Counted from the first letter of the stretch, positions 9,621-20,066 are shown. The stretch is DNA of 64,000 bases from DATKMP01 sp963790045 (GCA_963790045.1 CAWBMS010000007.1:615378-679377); one strand, 5' to 3'. Program-made: numbers and translations. The notes: generated by a model from the letters alone, not told the origin.

Positions 9621-9650
9621 CTATGGGAAGTGTTGCTGCACTTCCCATAG
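9621..9650 (+). terminator. perfect 12-bp hairpin, possible terminator
   Basis: CTATGGGAAGTG / CACTTCCCATAG with loop TTGCTG. It lies 222 bp past the propeller lipoprotein and 115 bp before the protease gene. No T-run follows on the plus strand, so classic intrinsic termination is uncertain. Confidence 0.45.
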
Positions 9651-9764
9651 CATTAATAACAAATAAATTGAGTTCTGTGATTAAACCACTTTTTGTGGAT
9701 AATAATGCTCTTTTTATTTGCACTATAAATATATACTAATTTGCAAACATTAAAAGGAAATATT

Positions 9765-12167
9765 ATGAAAAAGAAAATTGTAAAATATAGTATTATGATA
9801 ACATGTTTATTTTTGATGAACATCCTTAATATAGCACAAGGACATCAAATATTACATGGGCATATTCCGCCAGTAATAGCAAAACTCGGATTAAAACCAA
9901 TATCAAGAGTAGATAGCACCAGTCAGTTACATTTTGATATAACACTGCCTCTGCGGAATCAGGATAAACTCACGAATCTACTTAAAAATATTTACGATCC
10001 GACAAACTCAAATTATCAGCATTATCTTACGGTTGAACAATTCACTGAACAATTCGGACCAACAGATGAAGACTATCAATCTGTTGTCGACTATATAAAA
10101 GAAAACGGATTGTCGGTCGAAAACACAACCCCCAATAAAATGCTTATTCAGGTTAGCGGAACAGTTGCAAATATTGAAAAAGCATTTCATTCTAAAATAA
10201 ATATATATCAACACCCCAAAGAAGCACGAACATTTTTTGCTTTGGAAACAGACCCTTCACTGAACCTGAATATATCAATATTGAGTATTGGTGGGTTGAC
10301 CAATTATTATCGTACTCGACCTCACGTTCGCCATACTCATATTGTCAATGGACAGAATTCAGGAAATATTGGCTCTGGTTATGGCGGAGCATATGCTAGT
10401 TACGATTTCAGAAATGCTTATGCACCCAATGTAACTCTTACTGGTTCAGGACAAACAGTTGGAATTGTTGCCTTTGATGGGTTCGCACAGAGTGATATTA
10501 CTTACTATGAAACTCATGCAAAACCTGCCTTACCAAATGTTACAATCACTCCTGTATTATTAGGGAATTTTAATGGTCTACCTATTGGAGTAAGTGATTA
10601 TGACCAAGAGGTTTGTCTTGATATTGAAATGGCAATATCTATGGCACCTGGTTTATTTAAAGTATTAGTTTATGAAGGCAATCCAGATTCCGTCTTATAT
10701 CCATCTGCTTGGCATACATTACTAAATCGTATGGCTACTGATAATTTGGCAAAGCAATTAAGTTGTTCATGGTTTATCCCAGGTGGAACTGCTGACCCAG
10801 CAGCCGAACAAATATTTCTTGAAATGGCGGCTCAAGGTCAATCATTTTTTAATGCATCTGGTGATGATGATGCTTATACTGGATTGATTGATTGGCCGGG
10901 TGATTCACCTAATATTACACAAGTAGGAGGAACGACATTGACCACTTCAAGTGCTGGGGGCTCATATTCATCTGAAACTGTCTGGAATTGGGATGTTGAA
11001 TATGGTTCATCTTATAATGGTCAAGGTAGTGGCGGTGGAATAAGCACTCAATATTCCATTCCAAGTTGGCAGAGTAGTGTTAGCATGACTAATAATCAAG
11101 GATCTTCGACAATGCGTAATATTCCAGATGTTTCACTGACCGCTGATAATGTTTACGTTCGATGTACTACTTTTCAAGATAATATTATTGGTTACGATTG
11201 GATCGTTGGTGGGACGAGTTGTGCAGCTCCACTTTGGGCTGGATTGGTTGCATTAGCCAATCAACAAGCAATCTCATTGGGTAAAAACCCGATAGGATCT
11301 ATTAATAGTATTATTTATACGGCTGGCAAAAGTAGTGCTTATAATTATTATTTTCATGATATTCAATCTGGAAATAACGAATGGACTGGCAGTCCTACAA
11401 AATTTTCTGCTGTTAAAGGGTACGATCTTTGTACTGGTTGGGGAACACCAACAGGTAAAAATACCATTAATCTTCTTTCCGGCGCGAATCTATCTGCAAC
11501 AATCACAGGCCCAACATATCTAAAATTAAATCAAACTGGTACATATACGGTAACTGCTTCCTATGGATTTCCATCATATAATTATCAATGGTACAAAATG
11601 GAAGTTGGTAATAGTGCAGCCATAGCAACAGCATCATCCGTCAAACCGAATTTATACCCCGTAAATGTTTGGATGGCAGTTGGTTCAAATAGTACTACAA
11701 TTAATCTTTCTGATGTTCAAAATTTTGATGTCAAATGTGTCGTCACCGATGCTAATAATACAAGTGTGACTTCAAACATAATATATGTAAGTGTAGGGAG
11801 TTTTTCAGCATCAACAGTTGCTTCCAATTCTTCTTCATCCGAAGTGGCACAAAAGAATATAGTTGATGACGACAAAACTACTAACGCTAATTTTTCTGTA
11901 ATTCAGAACTATCCCAATCCGTTCAACCCGACAACGACCATCAGCTATCAACTTCCTTCGAGTGCGCGAATAACATTAAAAGTATTCGATGTGCTCAGCA
12001 GAGAAGTTGCCGTGTTAGTCAACGGAATGAAAGATGCCGGCTCCTACACCGCGACCTTCGATGGTTCACGTCTTGCCAGCGGTATGTATTTTGCGCGGAT
12101 GATTGTCAATCCATCAGACGGCAGTAAACAGATCGTGCAAGTGAAAAAAATGTTGATGCTCAAGTAA
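9765..12167 (+). CDS. secreted S53 (sedolisin) serine-carboxyl peptidase with T9SS sorting domain
   Basis: An acid-acting serine-carboxyl protease of the sedolisin/kumamolisin family, 800 residues. Order: signal peptide (1-26), pro-kumamolisin activation domain (about 40-190, with YQHYLTVEQFTEQFGP), S53 catalytic domain (about 200-575) with Glu282 and Asp286 in QEVCLD, oxyanion Asp367 in SGDDD, nucleophile Ser485 in GGTSCAAP and likely calcium ligands near Asp532 and Asp554. An Ig-like segment (about 575-690) and a C-terminal T9SS type A sorting domain (NYPNPFNPTTTISYQL onward, about 730-800) follow. The start at 9765 has an AAAAGGAAA ribosome-binding site. Most of the gene is AT-rich, but the sorting domain is close to average composition, hinting at a composite origin. 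Confidence 0.9.
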   Translation: MKKKIVKYSIMITCLFLMNILNIAQGHQILHGHIPPVIAKLGLKPISRVDSTSQLHFDITLPLRNQDKLTNLLKNIYDPTNSNYQHYLTVEQFTEQFGPTDEDYQSVVDYIKENGLSVENTTPNKMLIQVSGTVANIEKAFHSKINIYQHPKEARTFFALETDPSLNLNISILSIGGLTNYYRTRPHVRHTHIVNGQNSGNIGSGYGGAYASYDFRNAYAPNVTLTGSGQTVGIVAFDGFAQSDITYYETHAKPALPNVTITPVLLGNFNGLPIGVSDYDQEVCLDIEMAISMAPGLFKVLVYEGNPDSVLYPSAWHTLLNRMATDNLAKQLSCSWFIPGGTADPAAEQIFLEMAAQGQSFFNASGDDDAYTGLIDWPGDSPNITQVGGTTLTTSSAGGSYSSETVWNWDVEYGSSYNGQGSGGGISTQYSIPSWQSSVSMTNNQGSSTMRNIPDVSLTADNVYVRCTTFQDNIIGYDWIVGGTSCAAPLWAGLVALANQQAISLGKNPIGSINSIIYTAGKSSAYNYYFHDIQSGNNEWTGSPTKFSAVKGYDLCTGWGTPTGKNTINLLSGANLSATITGPTYLKLNQTGTYTVTASYGFPSYNYQWYKMEVGNSAAIATASSVKPNLYPVNVWMAVGSNSTTINLSDVQNFDVKCVVTDANNTSVTSNIIYVSVGSFSASTVASNSSSSEVAQKNIVDDDKTTNANFSVIQNYPNPFNPTTTISYQLPSSARITLKVFDVLSREVAVLVNGMKDAGSYTATFDGSRLASGMYFARMIVNPSDGSKQIVQVKKMLMLK

Positions 12168-12418
12168 ACGGTAAAAGGTAGATGGCAGAGGAAGGGGCGG
12201 TTGGAGAATAGTTTGTAATGCACGTTGTGCGCAATATTTTATGCCTCCGGCTGCCCTTATTTATTAAAAATGTTAGGAAATTAATAGCGCAAGTTGATGC
12301 TTATTCCTTTTTTTACTATAATATCTGTATCTCGCAGGCAGAGATAACCCTGTTCTAACAGATAACAAAACAACATCCACCGAATCATACATTCACATTT
12401 AATGAAACGGAGACTACA

Positions 12419-13327
12419 ATGAAGATACTTATCACCGACGGCATTTCGCCGGAAGGCGCAAAAATTTTGACCGATGCCGGTCATCAAGTCGATCAAATTT
12501 CTCTTAAGCCCGATGAATTATTGCAGAAGATCGGCGGATACGATTGTCTTGTTGTTCGATCAGCAACCAAAGTCACGAAAGAAGTGATCGAAGCCGGAAA
12601 AAACTTGAAGGTCGTTGCGCGCGGCGGCGTGGGATTAGACAATATCGATGTTACCTTTGCAAAAGAAAAAGGGTTAAAAGTATTGAACACGCCGGCTGCA
12701 TCATCTATTTCGGTTGCTGAATTAGCGTTTGCACACATGCTGGCACTCTCGCGATTTCTCAATGTCAGCACGACGGATTTGCGAGAAGGAAAGTGGCCGA
12801 AGAAAGAATACAGCAAAGGCATCGAGCTGTATAAAAAGAATTTAGGGATTTTAGGTTTCGGCAACATCGGAAAAGAAGTGGCGCGGCGCGGTTCAGCGTT
12901 CGGCATGCATGTGCTAGCGTACGATCCGCTGCTTTCGCCGTTGAATTACGATGTAGAAATCACCACGAAAGAAAAAGTGTTGGCGAACGCAGATTTTATT
13001 TCACTGCATCTTCCGTTAGATAAAAAGGCCGGGCCGGTCATCGGAAAAAAAGAAATTGATGCGATGAAAAAAGGTGTCGTGCTGATCAATTGCGCACGCG
13101 GCGGTGTTGTCGATGAAACTGCACTGCTGGAAGGGTTGAACAGCGGAAAAATTGGTGCCGCCGGTCTGGATGTTTTTACGACCGAACCACCGACCGATGC
13201 ACAAAAAGCATTGATCGCTCATCCGCGCGTCAGTGTCTCGCCGCATATCGGCGGTTCGACGGTGGAAGCGCAAGACCGCGTCGGAATCGAAATTGCGGAA
13301 AAAATTAATGAAGCATTTGCCGCATAA
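12419..13327 (+). CDS. serA: D-3-phosphoglycerate dehydrogenase, short form
   Basis: NAD-dependent oxidation of 3-phosphoglycerate, the first step of serine synthesis. At 302 residues it is the short type without the ACT regulatory domain, so the usual serine feedback site is absent. It has the NAD motif GFGNIG at 146-151 and the catalytic triad Arg227 (NCARGG), Glu256 and His276 (SPHIGGST). It is followed after 15 bp by the DUF1015 gene, likely one operon. Other D-2-hydroxyacid dehydrogenases look similar, but the serC and DUF1015 context favours SerA. Confidence 0.92.
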   Translation: MKILITDGISPEGAKILTDAGHQVDQISLKPDELLQKIGGYDCLVVRSATKVTKEVIEAGKNLKVVARGGVGLDNIDVTFAKEKGLKVLNTPAASSISVAELAFAHMLALSRFLNVSTTDLREGKWPKKEYSKGIELYKKNLGILGFGNIGKEVARRGSAFGMHVLAYDPLLSPLNYDVEITTKEKVLANADFISLHLPLDKKAGPVIGKKEIDAMKKGVVLINCARGGVVDETALLEGLNSGKIGAAGLDVFTTEPPTDAQKALIAHPRVSVSPHIGGSTVEAQDRVGIEIAEKINEAFAA

Positions 13328-13342
13328 GTGATTCTGTAATTT

Positions 13343-14584
13343 ATGTCAACTATTCGTCCGTTTCAAGCATTTCGCCCGCGACCGGAACTCGCGGGCGAAG
13401 TTGCTTCCAGGCCTTACGATGTTCTGGATTCCGAAGAAGCACGTCACGAAGTTCAAGGCCATCCATATTCATTTCTTCACGTCGGTAAACCGGAAGTCGA
13501 TCTCGATCCTGTTGTCGATTTGCACGATCCGCGCGTGTATCAACAGGGAAAAGAAAATCTTCAGAAATTAATTTCTGAAAATATTCTGGTGGAAGATGCT
13601 GTTCCTTCATTGTATGTGTATGCGCAAACGATGGGCACACACACACAGTTTGGATTAGTCGGCTGTGCTTCGGTGGAAGAATACGGAAAAGAAATTATCA
13701 AAAAACATGAATTCACACACAAAGATAAAGAAGATGACCGCTGTGAACATGTGCGCGTGACCAATGCACATTCCGGCCCGATTTTTTTAACGTACCGGGA
13801 TAATAAAGAAATCGATGCAATTGTTTCCGGCGTTACCGCACAATCACCGGAAAACGATCACATTGCGGCTGATGGCGTTCGTCATCAATGCTGGGTGATA
13901 AAAGATTCTGCAACGATTCAAAACATTGTTTCCATTTTCCAAACAATTCCATTCTTATATATTGCCGATGGACATCATCGTTCGGCAGCAGCATATCGAG
14001 TTGGAACGGAACGAGCGAAAGCGAACCCGCAGCATCGTGGCGATGAAGAATATAATTTCTTCCTTGCCGTGTATTTCCCTTCAAGTCAGTTGCGGATTAT
14101 GGATTATAATCGAGTCGTGAAAGATTTGAACGGATTGGAAAGCGGAGAATTTTTTGCAAAACTTCAAGAACGTTTTACGATACAGAAATCGGAACGCGCT
14201 GTTCATCCATCGAGAAAAAATGAATTCGGTTTATATCTTGATCATCAATGGTACACGTTGACGGCGGAGAAAACCATACAAGCAATGAACGATCCATTTG
14301 ATCGATTGGATGTTTCCGTTCTCCAAAAATATGTTCTCGATCCGATTCTCGGTATTCACGATCCACGAACGGATAAGCGCATCGATTTTGTCGGCGGCAT
14401 TCGAGGATTGAAAGAATTGGAACGCCGTGTCGATTCCGGAGAAATGAAGGTTGCATTCAGCATGTTCCCGACTTCGCTCGATGAATTGATGGCGATTGCC
14501 GACAATAACAAAGTGATGCCGCCAAAATCCACATGGTTCGAGCCGAAACTGCGTGACGGGTTGTTTGTGCATTTTTTGGATTAA
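13343..14584 (+). CDS. DUF1015 family protein
   Basis: A 413-residue cytoplasmic protein of the DUF1015 family, often found beside serA/serC in bacteria. It starts with IRPFQAFRPRPELAGEVASRPYDVL, the usual opening, and contains the hallmark YIADGHHRSAAAYR with paired histidines plus the C-terminal MFPTSLDELMAIADNNKVMPPKSTWFEPK block. The reaction is not established. Context suggests a role near serine metabolism or its phosphorylated intermediates; that is inference. Confidence 0.9.
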   Translation: MSTIRPFQAFRPRPELAGEVASRPYDVLDSEEARHEVQGHPYSFLHVGKPEVDLDPVVDLHDPRVYQQGKENLQKLISENILVEDAVPSLYVYAQTMGTHTQFGLVGCASVEEYGKEIIKKHEFTHKDKEDDRCEHVRVTNAHSGPIFLTYRDNKEIDAIVSGVTAQSPENDHIAADGVRHQCWVIKDSATIQNIVSIFQTIPFLYIADGHHRSAAAYRVGTERAKANPQHRGDEEYNFFLAVYFPSSQLRIMDYNRVVKDLNGLESGEFFAKLQERFTIQKSERAVHPSRKNEFGLYLDHQWYTLTAEKTIQAMNDPFDRLDVSVLQKYVLDPILGIHDPRTDKRIDFVGGIRGLKELERRVDSGEMKVAFSMFPTSLDELMAIADNNKVMPPKSTWFEPKLRDGLFVHFLD

Positions 14585-14608
14585 AGTGTTGATCGTGTTA
14601 TAAAAAGA

Positions 14609-14634
14609 AAAAGGCGGATGATGAGTCCGCCTTT
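14609..14634. terminator. bidirectional rho-independent terminator
   Basis: AAAAGGCGGA / TCCGCCTTTT stem with a 6-nt loop. A-run on one side and T-run on the other allow use by the serA operon (plus) and by the convergent fimbrial operon (minus). Confidence 0.85.
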
Positions 14635-14663
14635 TCTGTATTTCAATTTCAGAAAATTTTAAA

Positions 14664-14969
14664 TCAACTGCTTAAATACGTAATAGAAGTTTTTCCCGTT
14701 TCTTGTGATGAAGGGATGGAGACGGGTGTAACTTTATCGGTCGTCAATTGCAGGACATTGGTCGATTTTACGTTTTTTGAATCCACAACAACAAGAATAT
14801 TCCCTGTGCCAAGGAGATTGAGGGTTTGAGCTGAAACGATTTTGGTCTTTGCAATTTCAAGAGTCATGGAGGGAATCACCGTAGCAGTTACCATCGCAGC
14901 TGCCTTTTTTTGTGCGTGTACTTCCGGTATCATCGAAAAGAGTAAAAGTACACTTAATATTATCTTCAT
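14664..14969 (-). CDS. small secreted protein at the end of the fimbrial operon
   Basis: About 101 residues: a signal peptide (MKIILSVLLLFSMIPEVHAQ) followed by a beta-rich body with MVTATVIPSMTLEIAKT, similar in style to the starts of the DUF4402-like subunits upstream (ATVLAATNVTKT...). It may be a minor subunit or a truncated relative. An ATG three codons further upstream (14978) is possible. It lies 168 bp after the usher gene and before the shared terminator. Confidence 0.5.
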   Translation of the reverse strand: MKIILSVLLLFSMIPEVHAQKKAAAMVTATVIPSMTLEIAKTKIVSAQTLNLLGTGNILVVVDSKNVKSTNVLQLTTDKVTPVSIPSSQETGKTSITYLSS

Positions 14970-15136
14970 CGTTCTCATACCAGATGAATCTGCGAGAACA
15001 ATGCCAAGCCGTTAAGTTATATTCGTAAAAACAAGATTCCTTTAACTTTAACGAATACAACACGTTATAGTAATATTAAAGAATAAGAATGGTTGTCTTA
15101 TTAACTTAACGGCTGTAATTTCTACAAAAGAATGTA

Positions 15137-18086
15137 CTATTCATTCGATAAAATTTTATGAAGAGCAATAATTGCTTTCTCTTTGGTTGGAAAAATTCCG
15201 GCTTGAACAGCATATTGGGGATTTCCGTCGATAATAATTTTTTCAACAAAGGTTTTCACTTCTGTATCACGATTGAAATATTTTGCTTCCCTGCGTGCTT
15301 GACGGTCGGTATCCCAAGTAGAAATATGTATAAAGAATCCTTTTGGCTTTTCGTGTATCTCAATTTTATATTTCTGCTCAAGAACAGGAATTGAAAGGAT
15401 ATTTTTAGTTTTACTGCTATCTGCCGTATTCGACACAGATTTTTCAGTTTGTCGCTGCGTTAAAATGAAATTCATTCCTTCAATATAATCTCCGTTGGCA
15501 GTAATGCGAACATTAAACGGATGGCTCGAAGGACTGCAGATTGCTCCAAGGATATTCAACTGTATCGGATCAACAAAGGCAATATAGTTTCCTGGCGGAA
15601 TGCCTGTTTGATAAAATGAACCATCCGAAAAAACGCGAATGGATTTATTATATTTTCCGTCTGTGGATTGAATGTGAACGTCAATACCCGGCACGGCTTT
15701 TTGTTCATTACCGATTTGCATCAGGACGGATCCGTCAAGGACGCCGGATGTATAAAAGGGGAGATCGATAGGTTTATAAATATTGGGTTCTGTGATGATT
15801 GAGAATGAATACGCTTTTGGTATCCAGAGTGGATTTGGAATGGACGATTCAATAATGTCAATATCGTAATGTGTATAAGGCAATAATCGTCGTACTCGTG
15901 TTACGGCAAAGTCGTTTAAATCGATAGAAGCTGGCTGGCCCAAATTCATTGCTACGTTGTTAATGATTTGTTCACCGGGGTCGTAAATTCCATTGCCATT
16001 ATCGTCAACGAACATACGCATGGTAAGCGCAGAGAGCCCGACGGACGGCAAGTTATGATATTGGAATTTATTTTGGTAATTGTCGTACCCTACAGTACCG
16101 CTAACATTCTGGAGTATGGTCGGTTCGCCGGTGTTCGAAGATATCGTCGTTGATGAGCGTGTAAAGGGAAACTCATAAATAAACTGCACACTTGCTGTAT
16201 AATGATTTTGAAGAAAATTGTGAGAGTAAGAAAATTGAAGTCGTCCCGATGAAGTAATATTACTGGAAAGATCAAGTTGAAATTGACTAGCCTTTTTCCG
16301 TTCAAGGTCATAGATCAGAGATGAACCAACAAAAATATTTGATGTTATTGTTCCGTGCGGCGTGAATGAGTAAATAAGTGAAGATGAAAGAGTAGGTTCT
16401 ATTGATGTGCTTGCTGCATCTGCGGTCAATTCCGAATAGGTATACGTTACTGTTCCATTAAGTTGTTTGTATGTGACTGCTGGCCCTGTTGATATTCCTG
16501 TCGATGTGCTGTGTTCGTATGTTTGCCGGTTTGCTTGAAACTGATACGTGATAGAAGTTGAAGAAAGTGTAAACGGGATCGAAATGGTCGATTGAATCTC
16601 TGCAAGATTATTCGATGGATTGTAAAATCCATTTTTTTCATTCTTGGTGATCGAAAGGTCAGCTGATATTTGCGAAGCGTACACAGCACTTAAATCTGCC
16701 TTGTATAGTACGCCTGGTGCGGCATTGACTGTGAAAACATAATTTGTAGCCAACCAGGAAGATAGCGCAAGAAAACCAACCGGTACGTGCAGAGAGCGTA
16801 TCGTTAATATATTCCACCCCGGCACTCGCAGTCAACCACGGTGTTAGCCCGGCTGTTATTACTGCTTGTGTAAATCGATCATTATTTTCCTGCAATGCAC
16901 CTGCACCGACAGAATAATTTATTTCGCTGGCAGGAACAAACGAAAATGGAATTTGAATACGCTGTTTATCTTCAACGACTTCGCCTGTCGGCCCATACAA
17001 ACGTAAACTATAGTACGTTGTGCCGTAGGTTATCGGAACAACAAAGCGATAATTGCCTAGTTCGTCTGCTTTTGTGACCCCGACGAGCCTTTCATTAAGA
17101 TAGAGTTCCACCGTCCAGAGAGGAAATGTTTTTTGTTCTATGACGTACGATTGAAACATCGTCCGTGCTTGCACAGGTTCGTTCGATATCTTTATGCCTT
17201 TAAAGTTTCGAGAAAAAAGATTGCTTGTGTTCACAAACCCAGCCTGAATATTTGAGATATATGGATTTTCATCGATCACATACCTCCACTCGCCTTCTAC
17301 AGAAGACGAAGAAGGAATCGAAGAAGAATAATTTCCGTTAGCAGTCAGCGTTAAATCTCCTCCTGCAACGATTCCGCCGCCTTGCAGATTGTATCCATAA
17401 CTTTGAAAATTTTTTGTCGATGATGCCGTTAAAGAATAATCAAAAAATCCTCCGTCAAAAAAATTATTTTGTCGGGGATAAAGGAGAGGATGTTCTTTTG
17501 CTGCTGCTTTCTGGCTTTCGAGCATATCTTGCTGTTGTTCGCGATTTCGTTCGGCGACAATGGGCAGTTCTTCTTTTGTTTCAAGAGACAATGTTAATCG
17601 TCTAATATCGACTCTAAAACGAAGTCCAAAAAGTCGTTCTAAAACGCTTGGCTTTACATAAATATCGAAAGTAGAACGGATATAATCATCAGATGCAAGG
17701 ATAAATGTTGCCGTATCGACACGAGCGGTTCCCGTATTAAAGTTGATTACATATCTTCGAGATTCGGTAATGTAAAAACCTTCAGCAACATTTTGCTTAT
17801 GGTCAAATTGATAATGGATATGGAGGAGAGAAAATAATTGTCCAAGTGGTAAATATTCGCTTGATTCACTATAAAGCGCCGTAACAACCGTGTTGACGAT
17901 TCCTAACGAATAGCTAAAGTTAAGATAAATTTCTTGGTTGGCTGAATCTTGAGGAGTTTGATGTTCTGCGTGAAGCTGCGGAATTAATAAAGAAGAAAAA
18001 AATATTCCCACCAAAAGAACCCCAAGATGAAAATGACGAAAATAAGAATATACGCAATGCATTACCATGCAAGGACGCAATTCCAT
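15137..18086 (-). pseudogene. fimbrial outer-membrane usher-like protein, one frameshift
   Basis: Two overlapping frames together encode about 980 residues of an usher-like protein. The N-terminal part has a signal sequence, YLPLGQLFSLLHIHY, a predicted N-domain ending in ETKEELPIVAERNREQQ, and FFDYSLTASSTKNFQSYGYNLQGG as barrel start. The barrel continues in the second frame, followed by plug/carboxypeptidase-like segments (MRMFVDDNGNGIYDPGEQ, GVLDGSVL) and a SPOR-like C-terminal domain (about 70 residues, ending YAVQAGIFPTKEKAIIALHKIL). Removing one base from the A-run at 16772-16775 (TTTT on the coding strand) restores a single frame through RTGWFLALSSWLATNYVF. It would secrete the DUF4402-like subunits. 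Either a sequencing error or a recent inactivation. Confidence 0.75.
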
Positions 18087-18181
18087 TTTGGGTGATAACT
18101 GCCACTGAAGAGTTGCAGCACAGAATGTTTGTATAGTCTTTTGGGTACATCCATAAAATATTATGGGTTATTTCCATTTGC

Positions 18182-19000
18182 TCACTTGATCGTGAAAGCA
18201 ATCTTTTTAACAATTGGCGGTATGTGAATAATGTTTTCTGATGCAATGTCGTTTCTTTCGGAGATGAATGTGACTTCGGCTGTATAATTTCCCGCCTTCA
18301 CTTTAGAATGCGAGAACGATGCCTTTTTATTCATCGTTGCATAAATACCGACAATTTCTGTCGATTCGTCAATATCGGTTCCACTTGCATCAACGAGCTT
18401 TACTTTTAATGTTCCAAAATACGGGGCGTTTCCTGTTTTTACTGTTTTCCAAACAAGCCGAATTGTCGCAGAATCTTCAATGACGATTGGATCAATGATT
18501 TCAAGATTCGTTGTAAGTGAACCTTTACAATAAAGGACCGTGGTTACCTGTTCAAAGGCGACATTAATTTGTGTGGTAATTCCCGATCGAATGGTGTCGA
18601 TACGTTTTGCCTGTGCTTGAGCGCTTGTGATAATACGAGACCAGTATATTCCATCCGATAGATTTGCAGGAGGTTGAGTATTTAAACGAACAATTTGTTG
18701 TGTGCCGGGCGGTAAAATAAATTTCCGGGGAAATCCTTTTACCCAATCCGCCATCGAATGCAGAGCCTCGGCAACGGAATCATCATATTGCATAGATAAG
18801 TTGCCTAACGAATCCGAAATAGGATAACCGAAACGGAATTTGATGGAAACTTCTTGCGGGTCGCCGGTTTTATTTTCGACAAGAAAAGTACCGAAATGGC
18901 TGCTGGAACTGATGAACAATGCCGGCGGTGCAATAGAAACTTGTGCATAGGATTGTGTTGCAAACAGTGTCAAGAAAAGATAAGAAAAAAATGTACGCAT
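18182..19000 (-). CDS. periplasmic fimbrial chaperone (PapD-like)
   Basis: About 272 residues with signal peptide MRTFFSYLFLTLFATQSYAQ and a two-domain immunoglobulin-like body. The opening VSIAPPALFISSSSHFGTFLVENKTGDPQEVSIKF and the later FILPPGTQQIVRLNTQPPANLSDGIYWSRIIT resemble the conserved first domain of pilus chaperones (the PPGxxQxVRL pattern). It would hold and deliver fimbrial subunits to the usher encoded 96 bp downstream. The start at 19000 is chosen because it begins the signal peptide; a longer upstream frame has no support. Confidence 0.75.
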   Translation of the reverse strand: MRTFFSYLFLTLFATQSYAQVSIAPPALFISSSSHFGTFLVENKTGDPQEVSIKFRFGYPISDSLGNLSMQYDDSVAEALHSMADWVKGFPRKFILPPGTQQIVRLNTQPPANLSDGIYWSRIITSAQAQAKRIDTIRSGITTQINVAFEQVTTVLYCKGSLTTNLEIIDPIVIEDSATIRLVWKTVKTGNAPYFGTLKVKLVDASGTDIDESTEIVGIYATMNKKASFSHSKVKAGNYTAEVTFISERNDIASENIIHIPPIVKKIAFTIK

Positions 19001-19002
19001 AA

Positions 19003-19470
19003 TTAATTTTTCGGAATTGAGGAGACAGTAAGGGTGATGCTGCCGGTGTATTTGCCGGCGCGTTGCAATGCGGAAGGATGTAAATTCCCTCCGATCCAAA
19101 TGTAAATAGTTTGATGTTGTTTCAATGATAATGTCAATGGTTGTCGCGGATCGAAGAAGGTTCGAGAAGTGGTATTATCGATTGTCGACCAGGCAGCGCT
19201 TCTCTCATGAAAACGGGCAGGGATTTTATCCGATCCATTCATATTGGTAAACGATGTCGGAAGGAGAACAGTAATGGTCGCCATCGATTCGACCGCTGAT
19301 TGAATTTGAAATTCTGCCGCTCCAGCATCGAGCGGCTCAAGGTGTTTTTCTCTGCCGCTGATATTCGTTCCGAAGGATATATCGCTAATTTTAATGACTG
19401 ATAAATTCGATTGACAAATCAGCAATGGACTGACTATGATGAACAGAAGAATGCTGTAAAACGATTTCAT
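19003..19470 (-). CDS. DUF4402-like fimbrial subunit, divergent
   Basis: 155 residues with a signal peptide (MKSFYSILLFIIVSPLLICQ) and a beta-rich domain sharing landmarks with the two neighbouring subunits: ISFGTNISG near the start, TIYIWIGGNL and the C-terminal AGKYTGSITLTVSS. It starts inside the stop codon of the preceding subunit (4-nt overlap) and ends 2 bp before the chaperone start, so the genes are translationally coupled. It is the most divergent of the three and may be a tip or adaptor subunit; that role is inference. Confidence 0.65.
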   Translation of the reverse strand: MKSFYSILLFIIVSPLLICQSNLSVIKISDISFGTNISGREKHLEPLDAGAAEFQIQSAVESMATITVLLPTSFTNMNGSDKIPARFHERSAAWSTIDNTTSRTFFDPRQPLTLSLKQHQTIYIWIGGNLHPSALQRAGKYTGSITLTVSSIPKN

Positions 19471-19958
19471 TGTTCTGTTACCTCGACCACGATGATGCCG
19501 GTATAAGTTCCCGCTGCCTGTGTTTTACTCGTCATTACCTTTCCACCGATCCAGATGAAAAGATTTCCATCGGTGCCTGTGGTTGCCGATCCATTCGTTG
19601 CATTTTTAAGTGTCGCTGTTGATGGTGCATTGGAAACAGTATTGTATATAGGATTGATCGGATAAAAATTTATGGTGTTGCTGCCGCTTATTAATTTATC
19701 CGGAAAGGTTACGGTGATATTCACTGAGGCGCTGGAACTTCCATTAACTAAAAACTCTGCTGCTTGCGGCGACGTTGCATCGATCGTTGTTGTTACTCCC
19801 GAAATTAAATCGCCGAATTCGAGATCGTTCACTTTGGTAATGCTCAAAGAAGATGTTATTGAAAATGATCCCGATGCTGTTGCTGATGCCGTTTCTTGCG
19901 CTATGCTCAAACTGCAACGCAATACAACCAGCATGGATATCAGAATCAAATGTTTCAT
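19467..19958 (-). CDS. DUF4402 family fimbrial subunit
   Basis: 163 residues: signal peptide MKHLILISMLVVLRCSLSIAQ, then a DUF4402-type domain with ITKVNDLEFGDLISG, the Asn/Ser-rich middle and the C-terminal GTDGNLFIWIGGKV...AAGTYTGIIVVEV. DUF4402 domains occur in pilin-like subunits next to chaperone/usher genes. The ATG at 19958 is preferred over an upstream in-frame start because it begins the signal peptide. It is clearly paralogous to the next gene upstream (20067-20555). Confidence 0.75.
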   Translation of the reverse strand: MKHLILISMLVVLRCSLSIAQETASATASGSFSITSSLSITKVNDLEFGDLISGVTTTIDATSPQAAEFLVNGSSSASVNITVTFPDKLISGSNTINFYPINPIYNTVSNAPSTATLKNATNGSATTGTDGNLFIWIGGKVMTSKTQAAGTYTGIIVVEVTEQ

Positions 19959-20066
19959 CACGATGCTAATGTAGGAAAAGGATGTATGATTATCAACGGA
20001 TGGACAAAAAGAAAGGGCGATCATCTTCTGACAGCCCTCTACTTTTTTTCGAACTAATTAGAAAAA

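Noticed and set aside
9621..9650. Riboswitch ahead of the protease gene
   Set aside because: A single perfect hairpin without a conserved aptamer core; nothing matches a known riboswitch class.
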